A DNA stretch of 64,000 bases. Origin: Sphingomonas taxi. GTDB taxonomy: Bacteria > Pseudomonadota > Alphaproteobacteria > Sphingomonadales > Sphingomonadaceae. A model generated the notes under the pieces. That model saw nothing but the letters and a program-made list of their open reading frames with translations. It was not told where the DNA came from and did no database searches. The stretch covers positions 2,227,001 through 2,291,000 of the forward strand of contig NZ_CP009571.1 of the NCBI RefSeq assembly GCF_000764535.1. The letters are read 5' to 3'. Shown here in pieces: positions 1 through 8,541 of this stretch (positions are counted from its first letter, which is position 1; each line of letters opens with the position of its first letter). The position numbers and the translations under genes are program-made.

Positions 1-753
1 TATGTGAAGGAGGTGCGCCGGTTCTTCAAGGTCCACCTCCAGACGGTGTGGGCGCCATCGATCACCACGTTGCTGTTCCTGATCGTCTTCACCATCGCCA
101 CCGGCGCGAAAAGCCCGGTCGTGGTCGGCGGCATCACCGTCCCCTTCGCCGATTTCATCGCCCCCGGCCTCATCATCAGCCAGGGGATGATGGGCCCCGC
201 CTTCGCCAACGCCAGCTTCTCGCTGCTCGTCGGCAAGATCCAGGGGACGATCGTCGATTACCTGCAACCGCCTCTGTCGACGTGGGAATTGCTCGCCGCG
301 CTGGTCGGGGGCGCGATGACGCGGGCGTTCATCGTCGGCTTCATCTGCTGGTGCGCAATGGCGCTCTACCCCGGCGTCCACGTCACGCCGACGCATCCGC
401 TGGCGATCCTGTGGTTCGGCCTGCTCGGCGCCGCCTTCCTGTCGTTCCTCGGCGTGCTGACCTCGATCTGGGCGGAAAAGTTCGACCATGCCGCCGCGGT
501 AACCAATTTCGTCATCGCGCCGCTGTCGCTGCTGTCGGGCACCTTCTACTCGGTCGACCGGCTCGCCCCCGCCTTCCGCGCGTTCAGCCACGCCAATCCC
601 TTCTTCTACATCATCTCCGGCTTCCGATACGGCTTCCTCGGCACCGCCGATTCGCCCATCATGGTCGGCAGCATCGCGATCCTCGCGGTGGACATCGCAC
701 TGGGGGTCTTATGCTATCAGCTGCTCAAGCGAGGCTGGAAGCTCAAGAACTGA
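1..753 (+). CDS. ABC-2 type transporter permease, 5' truncated by window edge
   Basis: This is the membrane subunit of an ABC exporter. The frame is already open at base 1, and the visible text begins Y-V-K-E-V-R-R-F. Family members normally carry about 10-20 residues before the conserved KEVRRF segment, so the true start lies outside the window. About six hydrophobic segments are visible. The region reading NPFFYIISGFRYGFLG near the C-terminus is the conserved ABC-2 (YadH/NodJ-like) signature. The cognate ATPase is probably upstream, outside the window. The 3' end overlaps the likely start of the next gene. The substrate cannot be deduced. Confidence 0.85.
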   Translation, partial: YVKEVRRFFKVHLQTVWAPSITTLLFLIVFTIATGAKSPVVVGGITVPFADFIAPGLIISQGMMGPAFANASFSLLVGKIQGTIVDYLQPPLSTWELLAALVGGAMTRAFIVGFICWCAMALYPGVHVTPTHPLAILWFGLLGAAFLSFLGVLTSIWAEKFDHAAAVTNFVIAPLSLLSGTFYSVDRLAPAFRAFSHANPFFYIISGFRYGFLGTADSPIMVGSIAILAVDIALGVLCYQLLKRGWKLKN

Positions 754-2030
754 TCGCGCTGACGGCGATGGCACTGCTCGCCCTGACGCCGCTGGCGGCA
801 TCGGCACAGACGCCCCCCGCCGCCGCGGCTGCCCCCGTGGCAGACCCAGCGGTCCGCACCCGCGCCACCGCGCTGATCCCGGTGCTCGCCGGCCGCCCCG
901 GCTATGACACCCTCTTCACCGCCGCCTTCCGCCAGGCGGTACCGTCCGCGCAATGGACCGCCCTCGCCGCGCAATTGCGCGCCACGCTCGGCGAGCCGCG
1001 CCGCGTCGCCCGCCTCGATCCCGCCGGCCGCTGGGCGGCGACGGCGGTGATCGACTATGACCGCGGCACCGCGACGCTGCGCCTGTCGCTCGATCCCGCC
1101 GCGCCGCATGCGATCGCCGGCCTGCTGATCACCGGCACCGACTTGCGCGGCGACACGCCCGCCAAGGTGCAGGCCGACCTCGCCGCCTTGCCCGGCATCG
1201 CGCAGGTCGGCATCTACGCGCTCGACGGCCCGCAACCTGCGCCGCTCGCCGAAACCCGCGCCGACACCCCCGCCCCGCTCGGCTCGGCGTTCAAGCTCTG
1301 GGTCCTCGCCGAGGCGGCGCGGCAGGTCGCGGCGGGGACGCGCCACTGGGACGACGTCGTGACGGTCGGGCCGCCGTCGCTCCCCTCCGGCATCCTCCAA
1401 AACTGGCCGCGAACCACGCCGGTGACGCTCCAGACACTGGCGACGCTGATGATCTCGATCAGCGACAACACCGCCACCGACACGCTGGTCCGCCTGCTCG
1501 GCCGCGGCGAGGTGGATGCGATGGCGAAGCGATACGGCGCCACCGGCCCGGTCCTGACCACCCGCGAAGCCTTCGCGATCAAGGCCAACCCCGCACTCAC
1601 CGCCGCCTGGACCGCGGCGGACGCCGCGGGTCGGCGCGCGCTGCTGGCGACCGAAGCGACGCGGCTCGACGCCGCCCGTCTCGACCCGCTGATGTTCTCC
1701 TCGGGTCCGCTGGCCAGCGAGACCGTCGAATGGTTCGCCGCCCCGCGCGACATGGCACGCCTGCTCGCCGATCTCCGCGATGCCGGCCCGGTGGTGCGCG
1801 ACATCCTGTCGATCAACCACGGCGTGGATCCCGCGACCGCGACGCGCTTCGCCTATGTCGGCTTCAAGGGCGGCTCAGAACCCGGCGTCATCGCGCTCAA
1901 CCTGCTGGCGCAGACGAGGACCGGCCGCTGGTATGCGATCTGCGCGAGCTGGCACAGCGCCGACGGCGCGGTCGACGAGCCCCGGCTGATGGCGCTGGTC
2001 ACGCGCGCGCTGGGGCTATTGGCGTCCTGA
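711..2030 (+). CDS. Secreted serine hydrolase with class A beta-lactamase fold (ORF12/Cpe-like)
   Basis: The 439-residue product has a hydrophobic export segment (about residues 15-32) ending in ASA, an N-terminal domain of about 130 residues, then a beta-lactamase/transpeptidase-like domain. Its three signature motifs are visible: S192-A-F-K195 (SxxK), S251-D252-N253 (SDN), and K386-G387-G388 (the KTG equivalent). The two-domain layout resembles the ORF12/LpqF group, whose members are often not true beta-lactamases, so resistance is not claimed. The start is uncertain. ATG 711 overlaps the permease by 43 bp. ATG 768 gives a shorter leader and is an alternative. The 3' end overlaps the convergent GNAT gene by 15 bp. 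Confidence 0.75.
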   Translation: MLSAAQARLEAQELIALTAMALLALTPLAASAQTPPAAAAAPVADPAVRTRATALIPVLAGRPGYDTLFTAAFRQAVPSAQWTALAAQLRATLGEPRRVARLDPAGRWAATAVIDYDRGTATLRLSLDPAAPHAIAGLLITGTDLRGDTPAKVQADLAALPGIAQVGIYALDGPQPAPLAETRADTPAPLGSAFKLWVLAEAARQVAAGTRHWDDVVTVGPPSLPSGILQNWPRTTPVTLQTLATLMISISDNTATDTLVRLLGRGEVDAMAKRYGATGPVLTTREAFAIKANPALTAAWTAADAAGRRALLATEATRLDAARLDPLMFSSGPLASETVEWFAAPRDMARLLADLRDAGPVVRDILSINHGVDPATATRFAYVGFKGGSEPGVIALNLLAQTRTGRWYAICASWHSADGAVDEPRLMALVTRALGLLAS

Positions 2031-2564
2031 CATGGCGGCGTCGCGCGCCAGCCACTCGCTGCGCAACATCGCGTAGATCAACGTATCGCGCACCCCGATA
2101 TGCGTCTGCCATTCGGCGCGCAGCCGTCCCTCGCACGTGAAGCCGATCCGCTCCAGCAGCCGTGCGGAGGCGACCGCGTCGGGATCGATATCGGCGAACA
2201 GGCGCCGCGTGCCCTCGCCGAACAGCTGCGCGATCACCGCGCTCACCGATTCGCGCGCCACGCCGCTGCCCCACGTCGCCCGTGCGAACAGATAGCCGAT
2301 CTCGCTGACCCCGGGCCGCCTCTCCCCGACATAGACGAAGCCGATCGCCGCCGTCTCGCCCGCCCGCACCGCCGCCCAGGCGCGCTGCCCTAGTCGCATG
2401 TCCGCGAAATAGGCGCGCAACTCCTCGACCGACGCGAACGGTCCGCGCGACCACCAATGCATCACCTCGGGGTCCGCCATGGCGGGAAACAGCGCCTCGG
2501 CGTCGTCCGGCGCCAACGGCCGCAGCGTCAGCCGCGCCGTCGTCAGCGTCGGCGTATCGCTCAC
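2016..2564 (-). CDS. GNAT family N-acetyltransferase (RimJ/RimL-like)
   Basis: The 182-residue protein opens with SDTPTLTTARLTLRPL, typical of RimJ/RimL-type GNATs. It continues with an acetyl-CoA binding region around the segment ATWGSGVARES and ends with the ARLLERIGFTCEGRLR motif common in this subgroup. It probably acetylates a protein N-terminus or small amine; the substrate is unknown. The GTG start at 2564 was chosen because it overlaps the stop of the upstream LysR gene in a GTGA arrangement and places the domain at residue 8. Longer readings add low-complexity sequence. It is the last gene of the metZ-apaG-lysR-GNAT chain. Confidence 0.8.
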   Translation of the reverse strand: MSDTPTLTTARLTLRPLAPDDAEALFPAMADPEVMHWWSRGPFASVEELRAYFADMRLGQRAWAAVRAGETAAIGFVYVGERRPGVSEIGYLFARATWGSGVARESVSAVIAQLFGEGTRRLFADIDPDAVASARLLERIGFTCEGRLRAEWQTHIGVRDTLIYAMLRSEWLARDAAMSGRQ

Positions 2565-3349
2565 CCGGTCAGCGCGTCGACCAGCGCCCGGACCTTCGCC
2601 TGCCGCCATTGCGGCAGCGGCGCGACCAGCCAATAGCCGCAGCGCGACGGCTGCGGATCGCCGACGACCGCGACCTTGCCGTTGGCGATGTCGCGCGCCG
2701 CGAGCAGTTCGGACACCGTCGCACGGCCGAGCCCCGCCACCGCCGCATCGATCGCAAGACCCGCATCGGCGACGCGGACCAGCGCATGGCCGTCGCCACC
2801 GGGGCAGCCCGGCCAGGCGATCAGCGTCTCCGCCGCGCCGGGCGCGGCGATCGTCACCATGCCCTCCGACTCGAGCGCCTCGCCCTCATGCTCGCCCGGC
2901 CCTTCGCCCCAGCGGATCGCCAGGTCGAGGTTCGCTTCGGTGAAATCGACGGCATCGTCCGCCGCGATCAGCACGAAGCGCAACTCGCCGTCGCGCTGCG
3001 CGACCTCGGCGAGCCGCGGCATCAGCCATTTCTCGGTCAGGTCGCGCGGTGCGGCGATGGTCAGCGATTTGGACGATTGACCGGCCTGCATCGCGCGGAC
3101 CGCCTCCTCGAACTGGAGGAAGCCGTCGCGCAGCGCACCCAGCCCGGCGTCTGCCTCGGGCGTCAGCTCCAACCCCCGCGTAGTGCGGCGGAACAGGACC
3201 ACACCCAGCGTATCCTCCAGCGCGCGGATCTGCTGGCCGACCGCGGCGGGAGTCACCGCCAGCTCGTCGGCGGCGCGGGTGAAGCTCAGGTGGCGCGCCG
3301 CGGCGTCGAGCACACGCAGCCCGTTGAGCGGCAGATGCGTCCGCTTCAC
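2561..3349 (-). CDS. LysR family transcriptional regulator (GcvA-like)
   Basis: The 262-residue protein has an N-terminal winged helix-turn-helix (about residues 5-65, including ARHLSFTRAADELAVTPAAV) and a LysR substrate-binding domain. The text LRFVLIAADDAVDFTEANLDLAIRWG is characteristic of the GcvA/AmpR-like branch. The GTG start at 3349 overlaps the apaG stop (GTGA), which implies translational coupling; an upstream extension would be non-homologous. At 262 residues it is shorter than the usual 290-310, with a compact effector domain. LysR regulators are normally transcribed divergently from their targets, whereas this one lies inside a co-directional chain, so its target is unclear. Confidence 0.85.
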   Translation of the reverse strand: MKRTHLPLNGLRVLDAAARHLSFTRAADELAVTPAAVGQQIRALEDTLGVVLFRRTTRGLELTPEADAGLGALRDGFLQFEEAVRAMQAGQSSKSLTIAAPRDLTEKWLMPRLAEVAQRDGELRFVLIAADDAVDFTEANLDLAIRWGEGPGEHEGEALESEGMVTIAAPGAAETLIAWPGCPGGDGHALVRVADAGLAIDAAVAGLGRATVSELLAARDIANGKVAVVGDPQPSRCGYWLVAPLPQWRQAKVRALVDALTG

Positions 3350-3744
3350 GATTCGACCGCCGACGCGAGCAGCGCGAATTTGGGGATCGCCGCATCGAAG
3401 CAGGCACCGTCCTCGTCGATCATCCGATAGCTGCCCTGCATCACCCCGCTCGGCGTCTGCAACGGGCAGCCCGAGACATAGTCGAAGCTTGCGCCGGGCG
3501 CGATCAGCGGCTGCTCGCCGACGACACCCTCGCCCTCCACCGAATGGCGGGCACCGCGTCCGTCGATGATCACCCAATGACGGGTCAGCAACTGCACCGC
3601 CCGCGCCGACTCATTCTCGATGCGGATGTGATAGGCCCAGAACCAGCGGCCACGACGCGGCTCGGACTGTTCGGGCAGATAGCTTACCGCCACGCGTACC
3701 GTCACCCCGTCGGTGGTCGCGGCATGCGGGAAGAATTCCTTCAC
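3346..3744 (-). CDS. apaG: ApaG domain protein (Co2+/Mg2+ efflux-associated)
   Basis: The 132-residue product is a full-length single-domain ApaG protein with an FN3-like fold. Recognisable text includes WFWAYHIRIEN, LLTRHWVIIDG, GEGVVGEQPLIAPG and GVMQGSYRMI, the standard ApaG signature blocks. ApaG has been linked to cobalt/magnesium resistance and to Ap4A metabolism, but its biochemical role is still poorly defined. The start overlaps the metZ stop (ATGA) and the stop overlaps the LysR start. The metZ-apaG pairing is common in alphaproteobacteria. Confidence 0.95.
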   Translation of the reverse strand: MKEFFPHAATTDGVTVRVAVSYLPEQSEPRRGRWFWAYHIRIENESARAVQLLTRHWVIIDGRGARHSVEGEGVVGEQPLIAPGASFDYVSGCPLQTPSGVMQGSYRMIDEDGACFDAAIPKFALLASAVES

Positions 3745-4946
3745 AGACCGACCTGCCGCAGCGCCTGGTCGAGATCGTCGATCAGGTCCTGCGGGTCTTC
3801 CAGCCCGACGTTGAGGCGCAGCATGCCCTCGTTGATCCCCATCTCGATCCGCTTGTCCTCGGCGACGCCGGCATGCGTGGTCGAGGCGGGGTGTGTCATC
3901 AGCGAGCGCGAATCGCCGATGTTGTTAGAGATGTCGATCAGCGCCAGCGCGTCGAGCAGCCCGTGCGCCTGCGCGCGATCGGCGACCTCGAACGCGAAGA
4001 TCGGGCCGGTCGCCGACATCTGGCTCATCGCCAGGTCGTGCTGCGGATGGCTGGGCAGGCCGGGATGGAGGATGCGCGGCACGCGGCCTTCGAGGAAGCG
4101 GCCGACGGTGATCGCGCTCTGCGACTGGCGCTGGATGCGCAGGTCGAGCGTCTCGAGCCCCTTGAGCACCACCCAGGCGTTGAACGGTGACAGCGTCGGA
4201 CCGGTGTTGCGGGTGAAGGGCAGCAGGGTGTTGTCGATGAAATCCTTGCTGCCGCACACCGCGCCGGCGAGCACGCGGCCCTGCCCATCCATCATCTTGG
4301 TCGCCGAATAAGCGGTGACGTCGGCGCCGAAGTCCATCGGCCGCTGGAGCGCCGGGGTGGCGAAGGCATTGTCGACGACGCTGACGATGCCGCGCTCGCG
4401 CGCGATGCCGCAGACGGCGCGCAGATCGACGACGTCCATCGTCGGATTGGCGGGCGTTTCGAAGAAGAAGACCTTCGTCTCGGGCCGCACCGCGTCGAGG
4501 AACGCCTGCGGGTCGCGCGCATCGACCACCGTCGTCGCGATGCCGAACTTGGGCAGCAACGTGTCGGTCAGCCAGCGGCACGAGCCGAAGGCGGCGCGGC
4601 CACCGACAAGATGGTCGCCGGCCTGCAACTGGCAGAGCAGCGCCGCGGTCATCGCCGCCATGCCGGTCGCCATCGTCCGGCACGCCTCGGCACCTTCGAG
4701 CAGCGCGATCCGCTGTTCGAGCATCTCGACAGTCGGGTTCTGGAGGCGGGAATAGGTCATCCCCTCCTGCTCGCCGGCGAAACGCGCCGCGGCATCGGCC
4801 GCCTTGTCGTAGGTATAGCCCGAGGTGAGGAACAGCGCCTCGCTGGTCTCGCCATATTCGCTGCGCGCCGTGCCGCCACGGATGGCGAGCGTCGCCGGAC
4901 GCCAGTTGGCGGTGATCGAGCGGTCCTGTCCTGCCTTGCGCTTCAT
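3741..4946 (-). CDS. metZ: O-succinylhomoserine sulfhydrylase
   Basis: This 401-residue PLP enzyme of the Cys/Met metabolism family condenses O-succinylhomoserine with sulfide to form homocysteine in methionine synthesis. The PLP lysine is K217 in YSATKMMDGQGR. The cofactor-binding aspartate region is VVDNAFATP (D192), and Y65 lies in MTYSRLQNPT. The tail ending RLNVGLEDPQDLIDDL is standard for the family. The MDGQGR text after the active lysine favours MetZ over cystathionine lyases. It is first in the chain metZ-apaG-lysR-GNAT and is divergent from the PMT gene across a gap of about 114 bp, where its promoter should lie. Confidence 0.95.
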   Translation of the reverse strand: MKRKAGQDRSITANWRPATLAIRGGTARSEYGETSEALFLTSGYTYDKAADAAARFAGEQEGMTYSRLQNPTVEMLEQRIALLEGAEACRTMATGMAAMTAALLCQLQAGDHLVGGRAAFGSCRWLTDTLLPKFGIATTVVDARDPQAFLDAVRPETKVFFFETPANPTMDVVDLRAVCGIARERGIVSVVDNAFATPALQRPMDFGADVTAYSATKMMDGQGRVLAGAVCGSKDFIDNTLLPFTRNTGPTLSPFNAWVVLKGLETLDLRIQRQSQSAITVGRFLEGRVPRILHPGLPSHPQHDLAMSQMSATGPIFAFEVADRAQAHGLLDALALIDISNNIGDSRSLMTHPASTTHAGVAEDKRIEMGINEGMLRLNVGLEDPQDLIDDLDQALRQVGL

Positions 4947-5060
4947 GCGATGCGCTTAGCCGGACGGGTGCGGGCGGCGCAAGCGTTGCGGGTTTCCTGC
5001 TCCTCCCGCATCCGGAGAGTTGATCTTGCCAAGCCGCCCCTCCACGAGGACAAGACCGAC

Positions 5061-6293
5061 GTGCGCCTCTTCTCCCGCCCCCTGCCCGCCGCGCTCGCCA
5101 TCGGCCTTGTCGCGCAAATATTGTTCTGCTGGCGGCTGACCACGCCGCACGTGCTCGTCTTCGACGAGGTCCATTACGTCCCCGCGGCGCGGATGCTGCG
5201 CGGACTGGTCGGGCCGGTGAACATCGAGCATCCCTTGCTCGGCAAGACGCTGATCGCGCTGGGGATGACGATCTTCGGCGACGGCCCGCTCGGCTGGCGC
5301 GCGCTATCGACCGTCGCGGCGAGCGCGGTGGTGACGGGTGTGTTCGCGATCCTCTGGCTGATCTTCGGGCGGGTGCGCACCGCGAGCATCGGTGCGGTGC
5401 TGACGCTGCTCAACTTCACCGTCTTCGTGCAGGCGCGGATCGCGATGCTCGACGGGTTCATGGCGGCCTTCGTCGTCACCGGACTGGCCGCGCTGCTATG
5501 GGCGATGCGCGCGCGGGGTGCGGCGGTGTGGTGGCGGTGGCTGCTCGGCGCGCTGCTGCTCGGGCTGGCGGTGGGGACGAAATGGACCGCGCTGCCGTAT
5601 CTGGGCCTTGCCGGCGCGACCTATCTGATCGCGCGCTGGCGGCGGCCGGACCTCTGGCCGGGCCTGCATCCGCTGGTCGCGTTGCCGCTGCTCGGCGGCG
5701 TGGCGATGCTCGCCTATTTCGCCACCTTCTGGCCCGCCTTCCTCTATGCCGACCAGCCGTTGACGTTCGCGCGACTGCTCCCCTTCCAGCTCGACATGTA
5801 CCGCCAGCAGACGCAGGTGCTGCCGCCGCACACCTATCAGTCGAGCTGGTGGACGTGGCCGTTCGACTGGCGGCCGGTCTGGTATTTCTACGAGCCGGCG
5901 GACGGCGCGCAGCGCGGCATTCTGATGCTCGGCAATCCGGTGGTGATGTGGGGCGGGCTGGTCGCGGTGGTCGCCGGGATCGCGGCGTGGGTGCGCGACG
6001 GCGACGCGCGGACCGGCGGTGTCGCCTTGCTGTGGATCGCCAGCGTCGCGATGTGGGCGCTCATCCCCAAGTCGTTGGGCTTCTATTATTATTACTATCT
6101 GTCGAGCATCTGGCTGGCGATGGCGATCGCCGCGGCCTTCGATCACTGGCGGGTGCGCCTGCGCTATTGGGACGAGGCGTTCCTCGCCGCGAGCGCGGTG
6201 CTGTTCGTCCACTTCCACCCGATCCTGTCCGCCGCGGCGCTGCGCGGGCCGGGATCGTTCCATGGCTGGATGTGGCTGAAGAGCTGGGTCTGA
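5061..6293 (+). CDS. PMT family glycosyltransferase (dolichyl-phosphate-mannose-protein mannosyltransferase-like)
   Basis: The 410-residue polytopic inner-membrane protein has about nine hydrophobic segments. The first periplasmic loop reads VFDEVHYVPAARMLRG and then NIEHPLLGKTLIALG, matching GT39/PMT catalytic-loop text with the acidic D-E pair. These enzymes move a sugar, usually mannose, from a polyprenyl phosphate carrier to protein or lipid in the periplasm. The GTG start at 5061 follows a GAGGA Shine-Dalgarno-like sequence and precedes the first membrane segment; further upstream the frame is unrelated. It converges on a GT2/GtrA protein that could supply the polyprenyl-phosphate sugar. 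A run of five tyrosines sits in the last membrane segments. The acceptor is unknown. Confidence 0.85.
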   Translation: MRLFSRPLPAALAIGLVAQILFCWRLTTPHVLVFDEVHYVPAARMLRGLVGPVNIEHPLLGKTLIALGMTIFGDGPLGWRALSTVAASAVVTGVFAILWLIFGRVRTASIGAVLTLLNFTVFVQARIAMLDGFMAAFVVTGLAALLWAMRARGAAVWWRWLLGALLLGLAVGTKWTALPYLGLAGATYLIARWRRPDLWPGLHPLVALPLLGGVAMLAYFATFWPAFLYADQPLTFARLLPFQLDMYRQQTQVLPPHTYQSSWWTWPFDWRPVWYFYEPADGAQRGILMLGNPVVMWGGLVAVVAGIAAWVRDGDARTGGVALLWIASVAMWALIPKSLGFYYYYYLSSIWLAMAIAAAFDHWRVRLRYWDEAFLAASAVLFVHFHPILSAAALRGPGSFHGWMWLKSWV

Positions 6294-6298
6294 CGAAA

Positions 6299-6366
6299 CC
6301 GTTCGTGCTGAGCCTGTCGAAGCACGGTGAGACTCACCTGCCCTTCGACAGACTCAGGGCGAACGG
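6299..6366. repeat. REP-like inverted repeat (GAGCCTGTCGAA family)
   Basis: The left arm contains CGTTCGTGCTGAGCCTGTCG and the right arm CGACAGACTCAGGGCGAACG, imperfect inverted complements around a short spacer with GTGAGACTCACC. A second copy lies at 29450-29517, also between two convergent genes. The position, just past the stops of the PMT and GT2 genes, fits a bidirectional terminator or REP-type element. Confidence 0.75.
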
Positions 6367-6375
6367 ACGAACGCG

Positions 6376-7473
6376 TCAGTACCGACCCCATACGAATTTC
6401 GACGACAGCGCGTAATTCCACACCGCGCCCACCAGAATTCCGAGGAGCGCGGACGCCGCCGCGCCCTCGTTGTGGACGTCGTGGACGAAGGCGGCGATGC
6501 CGACGTTCGCGACCAGCCCGACCGAGCAGACGACGCAGAATGACACCCAGCCGTCCAGCCACTGCCGCACGCCCTTCAGCCGCCGGTCGCGATAGGTCAG
6601 CGCGTTGTTGAGCGCGAAATTGAACGTCATCGCCGCCAGCGCGCCGAGGATCTGCGCGCCGAGGAAGGCCGCGCCGAACAGCATCGCGACGCCGAGCACG
6701 CCCATATGCACGCCGACGCCGAGCACGCCGATGCACGAGAACATCGCGAAGCGTACCGGCACGAACCGCCCGAACATCCGGTCGTAGAGCGCGATCAGAT
6801 ATTCCATCGCGACGACGTGATCGAGTTTCGACTCGCCCTCGGTCCGCACCCGGAAGGTATAGGGCAGTTCGGCGAAGCGCAGCGGTTCGGCGCTGGCGGT
6901 CATCAGGTCGAGCAGGATCTTGAAGCCGATCGCCGACAATTCGGGGGCGAGCCGTCGCGCATGCGCGGTGCGGATCGCGAAGAAGCCGCTCATCGGATCG
7001 CTGAGGTCGCCCTTGAGCACCTTGCGCGACAGCCGGGTCGCGAACGCCGATTTGGCGACACGGTCACGGTCCCAGTCGCCGGTCCCGCCGCCGTCGACGA
7101 AGCGCGAACCGACGACGACGTCGAGATCGGCATCGGCCTGCAGCAGGTCGAGCATCTTCGGCAGCAACGTCTCGTCATGCTGCAGATCGCCGTCGATCAC
7201 CGCGACCACCGGCGCGGCGGTCGCGCACATCCCCTCGATACAGGCGGACGATAGCCCGCGCCGGCCGATGCGATGGATCACCCGCACCCGCGTATCGACC
7301 CGCCCCAGCTCGCGCGCCGCCTCGGCAGTGCCATCGGGGCTGTCGTCGTCGACGAAGATCGCTTCCCAGCGCCGCCCGGCCAGCGCCTCGTCGAGCCTGG
7401 CGATCAGCGTCGGCACGTTGGCGCGTTCGTTGAACGTCGGGATGACGACCGCGATCTCGAGCAGCGCGCTCAC
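6376..7473 (-). CDS. GT2 glycosyltransferase with C-terminal GtrA domain (polyprenyl-phosphate mannose synthase-like)
   Basis: The N-terminal GT2 domain (residues 1-225) begins [13 protein letters not shown]. It carries VDDDSPDGT (UDP/GDP-sugar binding) and the DxD motif D94-G-D96 in [10 protein letters not shown], plus [10 protein letters not shown], all typical of DPM1/GtrB-like enzymes. Residues of about 232-362 form four hydrophobic helices of a GtrA-like flippase domain with [16 protein letters not shown]. The product would load a hexose onto undecaprenyl phosphate at the cytoplasmic face, and the GtrA part may help it flip. The GTG start at 7473 overlaps the leuB stop (GTGA). It converges with the PMT gene at 5061-6293, the probable downstream user of the lipid-linked sugar. 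Confidence 0.88.
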   Translation of the reverse strand: MSALLEIAVVIPTFNERANVPTLIARLDEALAGRRWEAIFVDDDSPDGTAEAARELGRVDTRVRVIHRIGRRGLSSACIEGMCATAAPVVAVIDGDLQHDETLLPKMLDLLQADADLDVVVGSRFVDGGGTGDWDRDRVAKSAFATRLSRKVLKGDLSDPMSGFFAIRTAHARRLAPELSAIGFKILLDLMTASAEPLRFAELPYTFRVRTEGESKLDHVVAMEYLIALYDRMFGRFVPVRFAMFSCIGVLGVGVHMGVLGVAMLFGAAFLGAQILGALAAMTFNFALNNALTYRDRRLKGVRQWLDGWVSFCVVCSVGLVANVGIAAFVHDVHNEGAAASALLGILVGAVWNYALSSKFVWGRY

Positions 7474-8513
7474 AGGACGGCGAGGACGGCGTCCCCCATT
7501 GCCGACGTGCTCATCGTCCCGCCGAGATCGGCGGTGCGCGCGCCGTTACGGATCGCCTGTGCCACCGCCGCCTCTATCCGGTCCGCCGCCGCGCCGTTCC
7601 CGAGCGAATGGCGCAGCATCATCGCCGCCGACAGGATCGCGGCGCAGGGGTTGGCCTTGCCCTGTCCGGCGATATCGGGGGCCGAGCCGTGGATCGGCTC
7701 GTACAGCCCCTTGCCCGCATCATCCAGGCTCGCCGAGGGCAGCATGCCGATCGAGCCGGCGCACATCGACGCCTGATCCGACAGGATGTCGCCGAACAGA
7801 TTGCCGGTGACGATCACGTCGAACTGGCCGGGATTGCGCACGAGCTGCATCGCGGCATTGTCGACGTACATATGGGTCAGCGTGACGTCGGGATAGTCGG
7901 CGGCGACCTCGATCACCACGTCGCGCCACAATTGCGAGGTTTCGAGCACGTTGGCCTTGTCGACCGAGCAGAGCTGGCCGCGCCGCTTGCGCGCCGTCTC
8001 GAACCCGACGCGGGCGATGCGCCGCACCTCGGTTTCGTCGTAGCTCATGATGTCATAGCCTTCGCGATGACCCGCGGCCGTCGTACGGCGGCCCTTCTCG
8101 CCGAAATAGACGTCGCCGTTGAGTTCGCGGACGATGACGAGGTCGATCTGGCGCGCGACGTCGGGCTTCAGCGCCGAGGCGTCCTCCAGCCCCTCGAACA
8201 GCGTCGCCGGGCGCAGGTTCGAGAAGAGCGACAGATGCTTGCGCAGCCCGAGGATCGCCTGTTCGGGGCGCAGCGCGCGTTCGAGCGAATCGCAGGTCGG
8301 ATCGCCGACCGCCCCGAACAGCAGTGCATCCGCACGCCGCGCGACGTCGAGCGTCGCCTCGGGCAGCGGATGGCCGACGCTGTGATAGGCGACGCCGCCG
8401 ACCGGCGCCTCCTCATAGGTCAGGTCGAGATCGAGCGCGTCGAGCACGCGGCGCGCCTGGGTGATGACTTCGGGGCCGATGCCGTCGCCCGGCAGGAGTG
8501 CGATCAATGCCAT
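7470..8513 (-). CDS. leuB: 3-isopropylmalate dehydrogenase
   Basis: The 347-residue enzyme oxidatively decarboxylates 3-isopropylmalate with NAD in leucine synthesis. Visible signatures include [11 protein letters not shown] at the N-terminus, the substrate arginines in the [16 protein letters not shown] block, [29 protein letters not shown], and the NAD/metal region [23 protein letters not shown] written in part. The [14 protein letters not shown] segment is also present. Length is typical. It is followed by the GT2/GtrA gene with a 4-bp overlap. Confidence 0.97.
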   Translation of the reverse strand: MALIALLPGDGIGPEVITQARRVLDALDLDLTYEEAPVGGVAYHSVGHPLPEATLDVARRADALLFGAVGDPTCDSLERALRPEQAILGLRKHLSLFSNLRPATLFEGLEDASALKPDVARQIDLVIVRELNGDVYFGEKGRRTTAAGHREGYDIMSYDETEVRRIARVGFETARKRRGQLCSVDKANVLETSQLWRDVVIEVAADYPDVTLTHMYVDNAAMQLVRNPGQFDVIVTGNLFGDILSDQASMCAGSIGMLPSASLDDAGKGLYEPIHGSAPDIAGQGKANPCAAILSAAMMLRHSLGNGAAADRIEAAVAQAIRNGARTADLGGTMSTSAMGDAVLAVL

Positions 8514-8541
8514 GGCCGCTGCCTAGCCGCGGCGCCGGGCT

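Noticed and set aside
48..710. Long open frame in phase with the serine hydrolase but upstream of it
   Set aside because: Its text is arginine-rich and lies entirely over the ABC permease in another phase, a usual by-product of high GC content.
6071..6110. Run of tyrosine codons in the PMT-like protein as a sequencing artefact
   Set aside because: The repeated TAT/TAC codons stay in frame, lie in a hydrophobic helix and the rest of the protein continues normally.
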